A stretch of DNA of 64,000 nt, from the NCBI RefSeq assembly GCF_008014345.1, contig NZ_VPFL01000003.1, positions 1 through 64,000 of the forward strand, read 5' to 3'. Below the pieces are notes generated by a model. The model saw only the letters and a list, made by a program, of their open reading frames with translations, did no database searches and had not been told where the DNA came from. This stretch comes from Pelomicrobium methylotrophicum. GTDB lineage: Bacteria > Pseudomonadota > Gammaproteobacteria > Burkholderiales > UBA6910. Numbering within the stretch: the first letter of the stretch is position 1; each line of letters starts with the position of its first letter. Below, piece by piece: positions 34,915 to 43,470 of the stretch. The translations under genes were made by a program, and so were the position numbers.

Positions 34915-35676
34915 TCAGGCCACTTCCCGGAGCAAGGCGGCGTGCGCCGGCAATTTCGCCAGCGCCGCCACCCGGCCGATCACCACGATGGCCGGTGAGC
35001 CGATGCCCGCCGCCTGCACGTCGGCAGCCAGGCGCTCCAGCGTGCTCACCACCGCCCGCTCGTCGGGAAGGGTGGCCGACTGGATCGCCGCGGCCGGCGT
35101 ATCCGCCGCAAGCCCCCCCGCCATCAACGCCTGGGCGATGAAGGGAAGCCTCGCCATGCCCATGTAGATCACCAGCGTGGTGCCGCAGCGGGCGAGCGCC
35201 GCCCAGTCGGGCCCGCCGCCGTCGCAGGTGTGCCCCGTGACCAGCGTGACACCGTGGGCGAGATCGCGGTGGGTCACCGGAATGCCCAGGGCCGCGGGCC
35301 CGCCGATGCCGGCGGTGACGCCGCTCACCACCTCTACTTCGATACCTGCCCGGGCGAGCGTTTGCAGCTCCTCGCCCCCACGCCCAAACACGAAGGGGTC
35401 GCCCCCCTTCACCCGAGCCACCACCCAGCCGCGCCGGGCATAGCGCACCATCAGCCGTTCGATGAGCGCCTGCGGGGTAGAGCGGCAACCGCCCCGCTTG
35501 CCGACGGGAATGACCCGCACGCCTGGTCGAGCGAATCGCAGCACCGCCGGATTCACCAGCTCGTCCACCAGCACCACTTGGGCTTCGCCCAGCGCCCGCA
35601 CGGCCTTCAGCGTCAAGAGCTCCACATCGCCCGGACCCGCGCCGATGAGATAGACCTTGCCCCGGTTCGCGCCCAT
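34915..35676 (-). CDS. cobA: Uroporphyrinogen-III C-methyltransferase
   Basis: Makes precorrin-2 from uroporphyrinogen III, the first step toward siroheme, the cofactor of NirB. The 253-residue protein has all SUMT motifs: GAGPGDVELLTLKAVR, VARVKGGDPFVFGRGGEE, SGVTAGIGGPAALGIPVTHR and VIYMGMARL. ATG 35676 has GAGGGA upstream. A stand-alone SUMT, not the CysG fusion, so the dehydrogenase/ferrochelatase step is elsewhere. It is the last gene of nirB-nirD-nasA-cobA, supplying cofactor with the enzyme that needs it. Confidence 0.94.
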   Translation of the reverse strand: MGANRGKVYLIGAGPGDVELLTLKAVRALGEAQVVLVDELVNPAVLRFARPGVRVIPVGKRGGCRSTPQALIERLMVRYARRGWVVARVKGGDPFVFGRGGEELQTLARAGIEVEVVSGVTAGIGGPAALGIPVTHRDLAHGVTLVTGHTCDGGGPDWAALARCGTTLVIYMGMARLPFIAQALMAGGLAADTPAAAIQSATLPDERAVVSTLERLAADVQAAGIGSPAIVVIGRVAALAKLPAHAALLREVA

Positions 35677-35726
35677 GGCCGCTCCCTCGCCATCGCCTTG
35701 CAATGGGATCATCTTCCCCCTTCCCG

Positions 35727-38438
35727 CTACGCCGCTTGCCGGCGCGCGATCAGCAGGCGCTTCAACTCCGGCACGCAGGAGCCGCACTGGGTCCCGCACT
35801 GAAGCGTCTGCTGCAACGTTTGCAGGTTGGCGCCGGCGTCGATGGCGGCGACGATCTCCCGCTCCGAAACGTTCAGGCAGTTGCACACCACGCGCCCGCG
35901 GGGCGAGAAGCCCGACGGCGCTGCCGGCACCGGAGCCAGCAGGAAGCGGCGCAGCTCATCCACCGGCATGCCCCCGGTCATCCATTCCTTGAGCCAGGCC
36001 TGGGCCGCCGTCTCGCCGGTCAAGCGCGCCGCCACGAGGCGCCCGTTGGCGATCCTGACTCGCTTGGCAACACCGCGGTGCGCGTCCATGTAGCTCATCA
36101 CCCCCGCCTCAGGCTCGAGGCCGAAGATGCGATCGAGTTCGGCGACGAGCTCCGTGTCCACGGCTGAGGCGGCAGCAGCTCGCAGGATGACGCCCTCTTC
36201 CTCATGCCCGAACAGCCCACAGCTCGCGTAGTCGAAGCGCTCGAGGAGGGGCTGGAGACTGGAGAGGCGCGCTTGGACATCGCCCACTGCCATGGCCACG
36301 AGTTGCCAGGGCAGTGCCGCTTTTTCGACGCGTACCGCGGCGTGCTTCAGTTCCGGCTGCTTGGACGTGGGGTCGAAGACGCTCACGGTGAGGGCGTTGG
36401 TGCCGTGGCCCGCCATAAAGCGGGAACCCCAGTGCATGGGCAGGAACACCTGGCCCGGACGCTGCTCCTCGGAAGCCTTGACGCGCACCACGATCGCCCC
36501 GCGACGGCTCGCCACCCGCGCGAGATCGCCGTCGCGCAGCCCGCGCCGCGCCATGTCTTCCGGGTTCATCGCCAGCAGCGGTTCCTCTTCGTGACTGAAC
36601 AGCCTCGCCACCCGTCCCGTGCGGCTCATCCCGTGCCACTGGTCCCGCAGCCGGCCGGTGTTGAGGCGGAACGGGTAGCGCGCGTCAGGCGATTCCGCGG
36701 GGGTCCGATAGCGCGTCGCCACGAACCGGGCGCGACCGTCGGCGGTGGGAAACACGCCATCGGCGTAGAGCCGTTCGGCGCCGCGGGCCGCTCCGGCAGG
36801 AAACGGCCATTGCTGGGGCCCCAGGGCGTCGAGCAGCGCGTAGCTCAAGCCCGTGATGTCCAGGTCCCGGCCGCGCGTGGTCTCCCGGTGCTCGTTGAAC
36901 ACCTCCTCCGGCGCGCGGTAAGGAAAGAGGGTGGAAAAGTGCTCTCCCCGGTTGCCGAAGCGCAAGCGCCACTCCAGGCGACGGGCGAAATCCACCGCGA
37001 TCACCCAGTCGGGGCGCGCCTCGCCGGGCGGCGGCACGGCGGCCCGTACCCGGGAGATGCGCCGCTCCGAATTGGTGACGGTGCCTTCCTTCTCGCCCCA
37101 GGTGGCGGCCGGCAGCAGCACATCGGCATAGGCCGCGGTCTCGGTGTCCCGGTACGCTTCCTGCACCACCACCAGCTCCGCCGTCTCCAGGGCAGCGCGC
37201 ACCAGCGCCTGGTCGGGCATGGATTGGGCCGGATTCGTGCACGCGATCCACAACACTTTGATCTCGCCCGCGCGAGCCGCTTCGAACATCTCCACCGCCG
37301 TCTTGCCCGGTGTGGCAGGCACCTCGGCGACGCCCCACAGCCGCGCCACTTCCGCGCGATGCGCCGGGTTGGCCAGGTCCCGGTGGCCGGAGAGGAGATT
37401 CGCCATGCCGCCCACCTCCCGCCCACCCATGGCGTTGGGCTGCCCGGTGAGGGAGAAGGGACCGGCACCCGGGCGGCCGATCTGTCCGGTGGCAAGGTGC
37501 AGGTTGATGAGGGCTGCGTTTTTATCGGTGCCATGGCTCGACTGGTTCAGGCCCTGGCAATAAAGCGAGAGCGTGGCGGGTGAGTCTGCGAACCAGCGCG
37601 CTGCTTGCACGATGTCCTCCGCCGGCACGCCACAGAGGCCGGCCACCGTCTTCGGCGTGTACTCCTGCACCGCTTCCTTGAGCGCGTCAAACCCCGTGGT
37701 GTGGGCCTCGATGAACGCGCGATCGAGTCGTCCCTCCCACACCATCACGTGCAACATGCCGTTGAACAACGCGACATCCGTGCCCGGCAGGATGGGCAGA
37801 TGCAGGTCCGCCGAGGCCGCGGTGTCGGTGCGACGGGGATCCACCACGATCATTTTCACCGCGGGATTCGCGCGGCGCGCCTCCTCGATGCGCCGGAACA
37901 GGACCGGGTGGGCGTAAGCGGTATTGGAGCCGGCGATGAAAAGGCAGTGGGCGTGTTCGATGTCGGCGTAGCAGGTGGGCACGCTATCGGCGCCGAGGGT
38001 CGCCTTGTACCCGGCCACGGCCGAGGACATGCACAGGCGCGAGTTGGTGTCGATGTTGTTGGTGCCGATCAGCCCCTTCACCAGCTTGTTGAAGACATAG
38101 TAGTCCTCGGTGAGGAGCTGGCCCGAGATGTAGAAGCCCACAGCGTCCGGCCCGTGCTCCAGAATCACCCGGGCAACGCGGGCCGCCAGGTGGTCCAGCG
38201 CCTGGTCCCACTCCACGCGGCGGCGCGGCTCGCTGCGGCTTCGCCGCAGCTCCGGGTACAAGGCCCGGCCGGCCGTTCCCGCGGTGAGATGCAGCGTCGC
38301 GCCCTTGCTGCACAGGCGGCCGAAGTTGGCCGGATGATCGGCATCGCCGGCAATAGCCGTAATGCGCCCGTCATCCGTTTCGATGACGACCCCACAACCG
38401 ACGCCGCAATAGCAGCAGGTGGACTTGACTTTGGGCAT
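35727..38438 (-). CDS. nasA: Assimilatory nitrate reductase, catalytic subunit
   Basis: Cytoplasmic molybdoenzyme of 903 residues reducing nitrate to nitrite. The N-terminal [4Fe-4S] site is CCYCGVGCG with a later LCSKG. The molybdopterin domains follow (TNNIDTNSRLCMSSAVAGYK gives the Mo-ligand Cys near 138; CQGLNQSSHGTDKN; LNTGRLRDQWHGMSRTG). The C-terminus has a BFD-like [2Fe-2S] domain, VVCNCLNVSEREI and CGTQCGSC, as in Klebsiella NasA. No signal peptide, so assimilatory rather than Nap-type. It lies between nirD (26 bp gap) and cobA. Confidence 0.95.
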   Translation of the reverse strand: MPKVKSTCCYCGVGCGVVIETDDGRITAIAGDADHPANFGRLCSKGATLHLTAGTAGRALYPELRRSRSEPRRRVEWDQALDHLAARVARVILEHGPDAVGFYISGQLLTEDYYVFNKLVKGLIGTNNIDTNSRLCMSSAVAGYKATLGADSVPTCYADIEHAHCLFIAGSNTAYAHPVLFRRIEEARRANPAVKMIVVDPRRTDTAASADLHLPILPGTDVALFNGMLHVMVWEGRLDRAFIEAHTTGFDALKEAVQEYTPKTVAGLCGVPAEDIVQAARWFADSPATLSLYCQGLNQSSHGTDKNAALINLHLATGQIGRPGAGPFSLTGQPNAMGGREVGGMANLLSGHRDLANPAHRAEVARLWGVAEVPATPGKTAVEMFEAARAGEIKVLWIACTNPAQSMPDQALVRAALETAELVVVQEAYRDTETAAYADVLLPAATWGEKEGTVTNSERRISRVRAAVPPPGEARPDWVIAVDFARRLEWRLRFGNRGEHFSTLFPYRAPEEVFNEHRETTRGRDLDITGLSYALLDALGPQQWPFPAGAARGAERLYADGVFPTADGRARFVATRYRTPAESPDARYPFRLNTGRLRDQWHGMSRTGRVARLFSHEEEPLLAMNPEDMARRGLRDGDLARVASRRGAIVVRVKASEEQRPGQVFLPMHWGSRFMAGHGTNALTVSVFDPTSKQPELKHAAVRVEKAALPWQLVAMAVGDVQARLSSLQPLLERFDYASCGLFGHEEEGVILRAAAASAVDTELVAELDRIFGLEPEAGVMSYMDAHRGVAKRVRIANGRLVAARLTGETAAQAWLKEWMTGGMPVDELRRFLLAPVPAAPSGFSPRGRVVCNCLNVSEREIVAAIDAGANLQTLQQTLQCGTQCGSCVPELKRLLIARRQAA

Positions 38439-38464
38439 GGGCCTTCACCCGAAGCGATCAGCGC

Positions 38465-38836
38465 TCACCGCGCAGCCTCAGCGTCACCGAGCTGCAGAAA
38501 AACCACGCCCTCCTCCACCTTGACCGGATACACCGGTGCGCAGCCCTCGTCCGGCGCCACGGCCTGCCCCGTGTCGAGGCAGATGTTCCAACCGTGCAGG
38601 GGGCAGGCCACCTTGCGGCCGAAGACGATGCCCTGGGACAGGGGTCCGCCTTTATGGGGGCAGCGGTCGCGCAACGCGAAGACCTCGTCGTCGGCGGTGC
38701 GGAACACGGCGATGTTCCCCTCCGAGGTTTCCACCACCCGGGCGCCCAGGCGTGGCACGTCGTCGAGCAGGCAAATCCGCCACCACCGACGCTCCTCGAC
38801 GGCCTCGCCTTCCTTCTTCATGGCGACTGCACTCAT
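38465..38836 (-). CDS. nirD: Nitrite reductase small subunit, Rieske-type
   Basis: A 123-residue Rieske-fold protein, partner of NirB. Unlike E. coli NirD, whose fold has lost the cluster ligands, this one keeps the full set: CPHKGG and CPLHGW, so a [2Fe-2S] cluster is expected. FALRDRCPH and the spacing are standard. It follows nirB by 34 bp and precedes nasA by 26 bp. Confidence 0.93.
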   Translation of the reverse strand: MSAVAMKKEGEAVEERRWWRICLLDDVPRLGARVVETSEGNIAVFRTADDEVFALRDRCPHKGGPLSQGIVFGRKVACPLHGWNICLDTGQAVAPDEGCAPVYPVKVEEGVVFLQLGDAEAAR

Positions 38837-38870
38837 CCTGCTGATCCTCGATCAATGGAAAAATACCCGC

Positions 38871-41324
38871 TTACGCCTCGGCCGGTTCGCGCTGCGGCGC
38901 GAGGCGGATCGGTTGAAACTCCTGAGCGGCCGCGCCCTTCACGCACTCCTGCCAAGGATCTTTCTCGCCCTGCAGCGCGTAGAGCAGCCGCTCGTAGAGG
39001 GCCCGCCGCCCCGGCGCGTCGTCCACGATGCGCGACTTCACGTAATCAAGCCCGACCCGGCTCACCCAGTGCACGGTGCGGTCGAGGTAACGCGCCTCCT
39101 CCCGGTAGAGCTGGAGGAAGGCGCCACAGTACTCGAGCACTTCCTCATGGGTCTTCACCTTCACCAGGAACTGGGCCACCTCGGCCTTGATGCCGCCGTT
39201 GCCGGCCACATAGATCTCCCAGCCGGAATCCACGCCGATCACGCCCACGTCCTTGATGGTGGACTCGGCGCAGTTGCGCGGACAGCCGGAGACCGCCATC
39301 TTCACCTTGTGGGGCGCCCACATGCGCTCGAACGCTTTTTCCAGCTCGATGCCCATGCGGGTAGAGTCCTGGACGCCGAAGCGGCACCATTCGCTCCCGA
39401 CGCAAGTCTTCACCGTCCGCAGCGCCTTCCCGTAGGCGTAGCCGGAGGGCATCCCCAGGTCCGCCCATACCTTGGGCAGGTCCTCCTTCTTCACCCCCAG
39501 GAGATCGATGCGCTGGCCGCCCGTGATCTTGACCGTGGGGATGTGGTACTTCTCGGCCACGTCGGCGATGCGGCGCAACTGCTCCGGCGAGGTCACCCCC
39601 CCGTAGATGCGCGGCACGACCGAATACGTGCCGTCCTTCTGGATATTGGCGTGAGCCCGCTCGTTGATGAAGCGGGACTGGGGATCGTCTTGGGCCTCGT
39701 GGGGCCAGGTGGAGATCAAATAGTAGTTGAGCGCCGGGCGGCAGGTGGCGCAACCGTTGGGCGTGCGCCAGTTGAGAAACGCCATGGTTTCGGGAATGGA
39801 GAGCAGCTTCTCCTCTCGGATCGCCTTGCGCACTTCCTCGTGGGTGAGGTCGGTGCATCCGCACAGGGGTTTCGCCGTGGAGGCAGGCGCGTAAGCACCG
39901 CCGATGGTGGAAGCGAGGATCTGCTCCACCAGCCCGGTGCATGAGCCGCAGGAGGAAGAGGCCTTGGTGTGCTTGCGCACGTCCTCCAGGGTGAACAGCC
40001 CTTTCTCTTTGATGGCCTTCACGATGGTGCCCTTGCACACCCCGTTACAGCCGCAGACCTCCATGTCGTCGGCCATGGCGGCGGCCTTGTTCTGGCCTAG
40101 GTGGCCGGCGTTGCCGAGGTGGGTCTGGCCGAACATCAGGTGATCGCGGATCTCGGCAATGTTCTGGCGGTCTCGCAACAGCTGGAAGTACCAGGCACCG
40201 TCCACCGTGTCACCGTAGAGGACACTGCCCACGAGAACGTTGTCCTTGATCACCAGCTTCTTGTACACGCCGCCCACCGGGTCGGAGAGCACGATCTCCT
40301 CGGTGCCCTCGCCCCCTAGGAAGTCGCCCGCGGAGAAGACGTCGATGCCGGTCACCTTGAGCTTGGTGGAGGTGACCGAGCCCTCGTAGCGGGCGATGCC
40401 CATCCGGGCCAGGTGGTTGGCGCACACGCGGGCCTGTTCGAACAGCGGCGCGACCAGCCCATAGGCGATGCCGCGGTGGCTCACGCACTCGCCCACCGCG
40501 TAGATGCGCGGATCGAACGTTTGCATGGTGTCGTTCACCACGATGCCGCGATGGCAGTGGAGGCCTGCCGCTTCGGCCAGCGCCGTGTTGGGGCGAATGC
40601 CCACCGCCATCACCACCAGCTCCGCCGGGAGTTCGGTGCCGTCGGCGAAGCGCACCGCCTTCACGCGCCCGTCTTCGCCGCCGACGATTTCCCGGGTCTG
40701 CGTCTTCAGCCGGAACTTGAGGCCCCGTGCCTCCAGTGATTTCTGCAGCAGCCCCGCCGCCGTGCGGTCGAGCTGCTTCTCCATGAGCCATTCCATGAGG
40801 TGGACCACCGTCACGTCCATGCCACGGAGCTTGAGCCCGTTGGCCGCTTCCAGTCCCAGCAGCCCACCGCCGATCACGACCGCATGGCGGTATTTGGCCG
40901 CCGCTTCGATCATGGCTTGGGTGTCGTCCACGTCGCGATAGGTGACGACTCCCTCGAGGTCGTTGCCGGGTATTGGCAAGATCACCGGATTGGAACCCGT
41001 GGCGAGGAGCAGTCGGTCGTAGGAAGCGCTAGTGCCGTCTTCGGCCACCACCATGCGCTTCGCCCGGTCGAGTTTCACCACCTTCTTTCCGAGGTGGAGC
41101 CGGATGCCGTGTTGCGCGTACCACTCCACGTCGTTCAACATGATGTCCTGGAGGGTCTGCTCGCCCGCCAGCACCGGCGAGAGCAGGATGCGGTTATAGT
41201 TCGCGTAGCGCTCGGCACCGAACACGGTGATGTCGTACAGATCCGGGGCGAGCTTCAGCAGCTCTTCCAGGGTTCGTACCCCGGCCATGCCGTTGCCCAC
41301 CACGACGAGTTTCGGTTTGGCCAC
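38871..41324 (-). CDS. nirB: Nitrite reductase [NAD(P)H], large subunit
   Basis: Cytoplasmic siroheme enzyme that reduces nitrite to ammonium with six electrons from NAD(P)H. Domains in order: FAD/NAD (VVVGNGMAGVRTLEEL; VVIGGGLLGLEAANGLKLRG), BFD [2Fe-2S] (EVCGCNGVCKG ... SSCGSCTGLV, near 430-470), and the ferredoxin-like plus siroheme/[4Fe-4S] half with Cys in TCVGSEWCRFG and SGCPRNCAE. I chose GTG 41324 (VAKPKLVVVGNG) because GGAGG lies 5 bases upstream; ATG 41336 overlaps that site. First gene of nirB-nirD-nasA-cobA, behind a sigma-54 promoter and an ANTAR leader. Confidence 0.94.
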   Translation of the reverse strand: MAKPKLVVVGNGMAGVRTLEELLKLAPDLYDITVFGAERYANYNRILLSPVLAGEQTLQDIMLNDVEWYAQHGIRLHLGKKVVKLDRAKRMVVAEDGTSASYDRLLLATGSNPVILPIPGNDLEGVVTYRDVDDTQAMIEAAAKYRHAVVIGGGLLGLEAANGLKLRGMDVTVVHLMEWLMEKQLDRTAAGLLQKSLEARGLKFRLKTQTREIVGGEDGRVKAVRFADGTELPAELVVMAVGIRPNTALAEAAGLHCHRGIVVNDTMQTFDPRIYAVGECVSHRGIAYGLVAPLFEQARVCANHLARMGIARYEGSVTSTKLKVTGIDVFSAGDFLGGEGTEEIVLSDPVGGVYKKLVIKDNVLVGSVLYGDTVDGAWYFQLLRDRQNIAEIRDHLMFGQTHLGNAGHLGQNKAAAMADDMEVCGCNGVCKGTIVKAIKEKGLFTLEDVRKHTKASSSCGSCTGLVEQILASTIGGAYAPASTAKPLCGCTDLTHEEVRKAIREEKLLSIPETMAFLNWRTPNGCATCRPALNYYLISTWPHEAQDDPQSRFINERAHANIQKDGTYSVVPRIYGGVTSPEQLRRIADVAEKYHIPTVKITGGQRIDLLGVKKEDLPKVWADLGMPSGYAYGKALRTVKTCVGSEWCRFGVQDSTRMGIELEKAFERMWAPHKVKMAVSGCPRNCAESTIKDVGVIGVDSGWEIYVAGNGGIKAEVAQFLVKVKTHEEVLEYCGAFLQLYREEARYLDRTVHWVSRVGLDYVKSRIVDDAPGRRALYERLLYALQGEKDPWQECVKGAAAQEFQPIRLAPQREPAEA

Positions 41325-41366
41325 CGTATCCTCCATCCAACCTGGTGCGCGGATGCGCGCCCGTCA

Positions 41367-41500
41367 ATAAAAAAGCGCCCATGACTTCGGAGACCCCTCC
41401 GAAGATCGTGGACGCCGCTGTCCAGGGAGCCTGCCGCCCTCGGGCCCATCATATAGGCCGCGACGGGAACCGGCCCGTCATCCCGGCCGCCGTTGGCCGG
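41367..41500 (-). promoter_or_regulatory. ANTAR-type two-hairpin attenuator in the nirB leader
   Basis: On the minus strand, hairpin P1 (41500-41483) is CCGGCC-AACGGC-GGCCGG and hairpin P2 (41424-41409) is TGGAC-AGCGGC-GTCCA. Both six-base loops have A1 and G4, the ANTAR signature. The 3' arm of P2 is also the 5' arm of an intrinsic terminator: GCGTCCA pairs with TGGGCGC, CTTCGGAG pairs with CTCCGAAG inside it, and TTTTTTATT follows (41374-41367). Binding of an ANTAR protein to P1-P2 would stop the terminator forming and let RNA polymerase enter nirB. A 58-base linker with its own hairpin (GACGGG/CCCGTC) lies between P1 and P2. Confidence 0.88.
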
Positions 41501-41546
41501 AATGCGCGCGGTGGTCCCGAACAGACCCCCGCTTCACTCTTTTCGT

Positions 41547-41565
41547 AAAGCAACCGGTATGCCAA
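41547..41565 (-). promoter_or_regulatory. Sigma-54 promoter of the nirB operon
   Basis: Minus strand TTGGCATACCGGTTGCTTT matches the -24/-12 consensus with GG-N10-GC spacing. The start of transcription should be near 41538, giving a leader of about 200 bases that contains the ANTAR hairpins. Confidence 0.85.
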
Positions 41566-41649
41566 GCGACGGAAGCACCCGAGCTCTACGTTTTCCGCGT
41601 CAGGGCAAGGCTTTCAGCGTCCGGGAGGCCGCGACTTCGACTGCTCCGT

Positions 41650-41694
41650 GCACCGAAGCGGTGCGCACCCAGGGACCATGCACACGGACGGTGC
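41650..41694. promoter_or_regulatory. Tandem NtrC-type sites upstream of nirB
   Basis: GCACC-GAAGC-GGTGC at 41650-41664 is a perfect NtrC dyad. GCACA-CGGAC-GGTGC at 41680-41694 is a one-mismatch copy, 30 bp (three turns) further upstream. The near dyad is centred 107 bases from the -12 element, normal for an enhancer of a sigma-54 promoter. Confidence 0.8.
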
Positions 41695-41697
41695 CGC

Positions 41698-43455
41698 TCA
41701 GGACCCCGCCAGGTACAGGTAGACGAGGACCAGATTCACCGCCAAGGAGGCCAAAGCCACCCACTGCCACAGGATGAGGGGGTCGCGTTCTGCCAGCGGA
41801 GTACGGCGCCGGACGGCGACCGGCCGCTGTGCGCCGTACTCCAGCGCCAGGACCATCTCCTCCGCCGTCTCGAACCGGTGCCGCGGGTTCCGGGCCACCG
41901 CTTTCAGCAGCACGTTTTCCAGCCATGGCGGAATGTCGGGCCGGTAACGCGACGGCGGGACCGGATCGCCGAAGCGCGGACGCTGGAACGGCTCGACCTC
42001 GCCGTAGGGGTAGCGGCGGGTGAGGAGGTAGTAGAGGCTGACCCCCGCGCCATAGAGGTCCGCCTGCACGGTCGCGGTCTCCCCGGCAATGCGCTCCGGC
42101 GCCATGAAGCTGGGCGTGCCCGGGTTGTCCAACACGGCGCGTCCTGCTTCCCCCGCATGAACCGCCGCGCCCAAATCCAGTACCCGCAGCCGGCCATCGG
42201 CACCCAAGTGCAGGTTGGCGGGCTTCACGTCGCGGTGGAGCACTTGCATGCGATGCAGCTCGCCCAAGGCCTTGCCGAGCCGGATGCCGATGCGCACCGT
42301 CTCGGCGACACTGAAGTGCCGGCCCCGGTCAAGGTGCTGCTCCAGCGTGGCCCCCGGGTGATACGTCATCACGTAATAGAGGAAATTGCGCGAGCCCGGC
42401 GCCAGCGGAACGACCTGCGGGAAGTAATGGGCGAGGACGCGCTTGGCCAGCCACTCCTCGGAAAGAAGGGCTTCGCAGCGCTGCCGGTCGTCCTGCAAAG
42501 CGGGTTGCAGCGTCTTCAATACCAAGCGCTGTCCGGTTTCCGCATGCCGCACCCGGTAGAGAAGCGTTGCCCGCGATTCGTGCAGCAGCGCCTCCACGAG
42601 GAAATCGTCGATCCGCTGTCCCGGCTTCAACCGGGGAGGCAATGGGAGCTGGCGGCCGAGGCTCACCAGATCGCGCCATTCCTCCGGCGGAACTCCGCTC
42701 ACCCGCACCACCAGGGCGGTGGCGTTGTCGTGGCCGCCCCGGGCGAGCGCTTCCCGCACCAAGGTCTCGGCGGCGCTGCGGGGATGGCCGTAAACGAGCA
42801 GGATCTCGTGGATGCGCCGGTCGCCCAGGGCTTCCCAGACGCCGTCGGTGGCGAGCAGGAACACGTCCCCCGCCGCCAACTCCCCTTCGCTGTAGTCCAC
42901 CGCCAGGTGCTCGTCGAGCCCCACTGCCCGCCGCAGCACGTGGCGCAGGTCCGGCCGCTCCCACACGTGGTCGCTGGTGAGCTGCTCTATCGAGCCGCCG
43001 CGCAAGCGGTAGACGCGGGTGTCGCCCACGTGAGCGAGCCAGTAGCGGTTGCCCCGCAGCACCAGCAGGCTCAGGGTGCTGGCCATGCCCGCGAGGTCCC
43101 GGTGGGCGGCGGACTGGGCCAGGAGCCAACGGTTGATGGCGGCAAGCACCTTGTCCAGGGCGTAAGAGATGTTCCAGGTGTCGGGCGTGGCGTAGTAATC
43201 GGAGAGGACACCGCGCACCGTGTACTCCGCCGCTTCGCGGCCGCCACCGTTGCCGCTCACGCCATCGGCCACGGCGAAGGCGAGGCCCTTGGACCAGCGT
43301 TGCTCGTCTTCGGGGGTGACGACGCCGAAGCAGTCCTCGTTGCGGCTGCGCCGGCCCGCTTCGGTCGCGTGGCCGAATTCCACCTCGAGCCGCACGGCCG
43401 CGCTCTGCCCGGGCGACGCGGCTTGGCGGATGGATTCGGGCGCAGCGCTGACCAT
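41698..43455 (-). CDS. Fused PP2C-type phosphatase and Ser/Thr protein kinase, membrane-anchored
   Basis: A 585-residue bifunctional signalling protein. Residues about 22-255 are a PP2C phosphatase (GRRSRNEDCFGV, AFAVADGVSGNGGG, ATDGVWEALGD, GGHDNATALVVRV give the metal-binding Asp set). Residues about 270-530 are a Hanks kinase: ATP Lys in LVLKTLQP, catalytic loop HRDVKPANL and metal Asp in VLDLGAAVHAG (DLG in place of DFG). A single C-terminal membrane helix (ALASLAVNLVLVYLYLAG) anchors it. The gene sits 15 bp after the nitrate MFS carrier; such fusions are found next to NarK/NasA-type carriers in other Proteobacteria. The target is unknown but is plausibly a transporter. Confidence 0.9.
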   Translation of the reverse strand: MVSAAPESIRQAASPGQSAAVRLEVEFGHATEAGRRSRNEDCFGVVTPEDEQRWSKGLAFAVADGVSGNGGGREAAEYTVRGVLSDYYATPDTWNISYALDKVLAAINRWLLAQSAAHRDLAGMASTLSLLVLRGNRYWLAHVGDTRVYRLRGGSIEQLTSDHVWERPDLRHVLRRAVGLDEHLAVDYSEGELAAGDVFLLATDGVWEALGDRRIHEILLVYGHPRSAAETLVREALARGGHDNATALVVRVSGVPPEEWRDLVSLGRQLPLPPRLKPGQRIDDFLVEALLHESRATLLYRVRHAETGQRLVLKTLQPALQDDRQRCEALLSEEWLAKRVLAHYFPQVVPLAPGSRNFLYYVMTYHPGATLEQHLDRGRHFSVAETVRIGIRLGKALGELHRMQVLHRDVKPANLHLGADGRLRVLDLGAAVHAGEAGRAVLDNPGTPSFMAPERIAGETATVQADLYGAGVSLYYLLTRRYPYGEVEPFQRPRFGDPVPPSRYRPDIPPWLENVLLKAVARNPRHRFETAEEMVLALEYGAQRPVAVRRRTPLAERDPLILWQWVALASLAVNLVLVYLYLAGS

Positions 43456-43470
43456 GGAAGGTGAAAACGC

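Noticed and set aside
41448-41455. TATATGAT (minus strand) as a sigma-70 -10 box for nirB
   Set aside because: It lies inside the leader, after hairpin P1, and has no -35 partner; the sigma-54 promoter at 41547-41565 explains the leader better.
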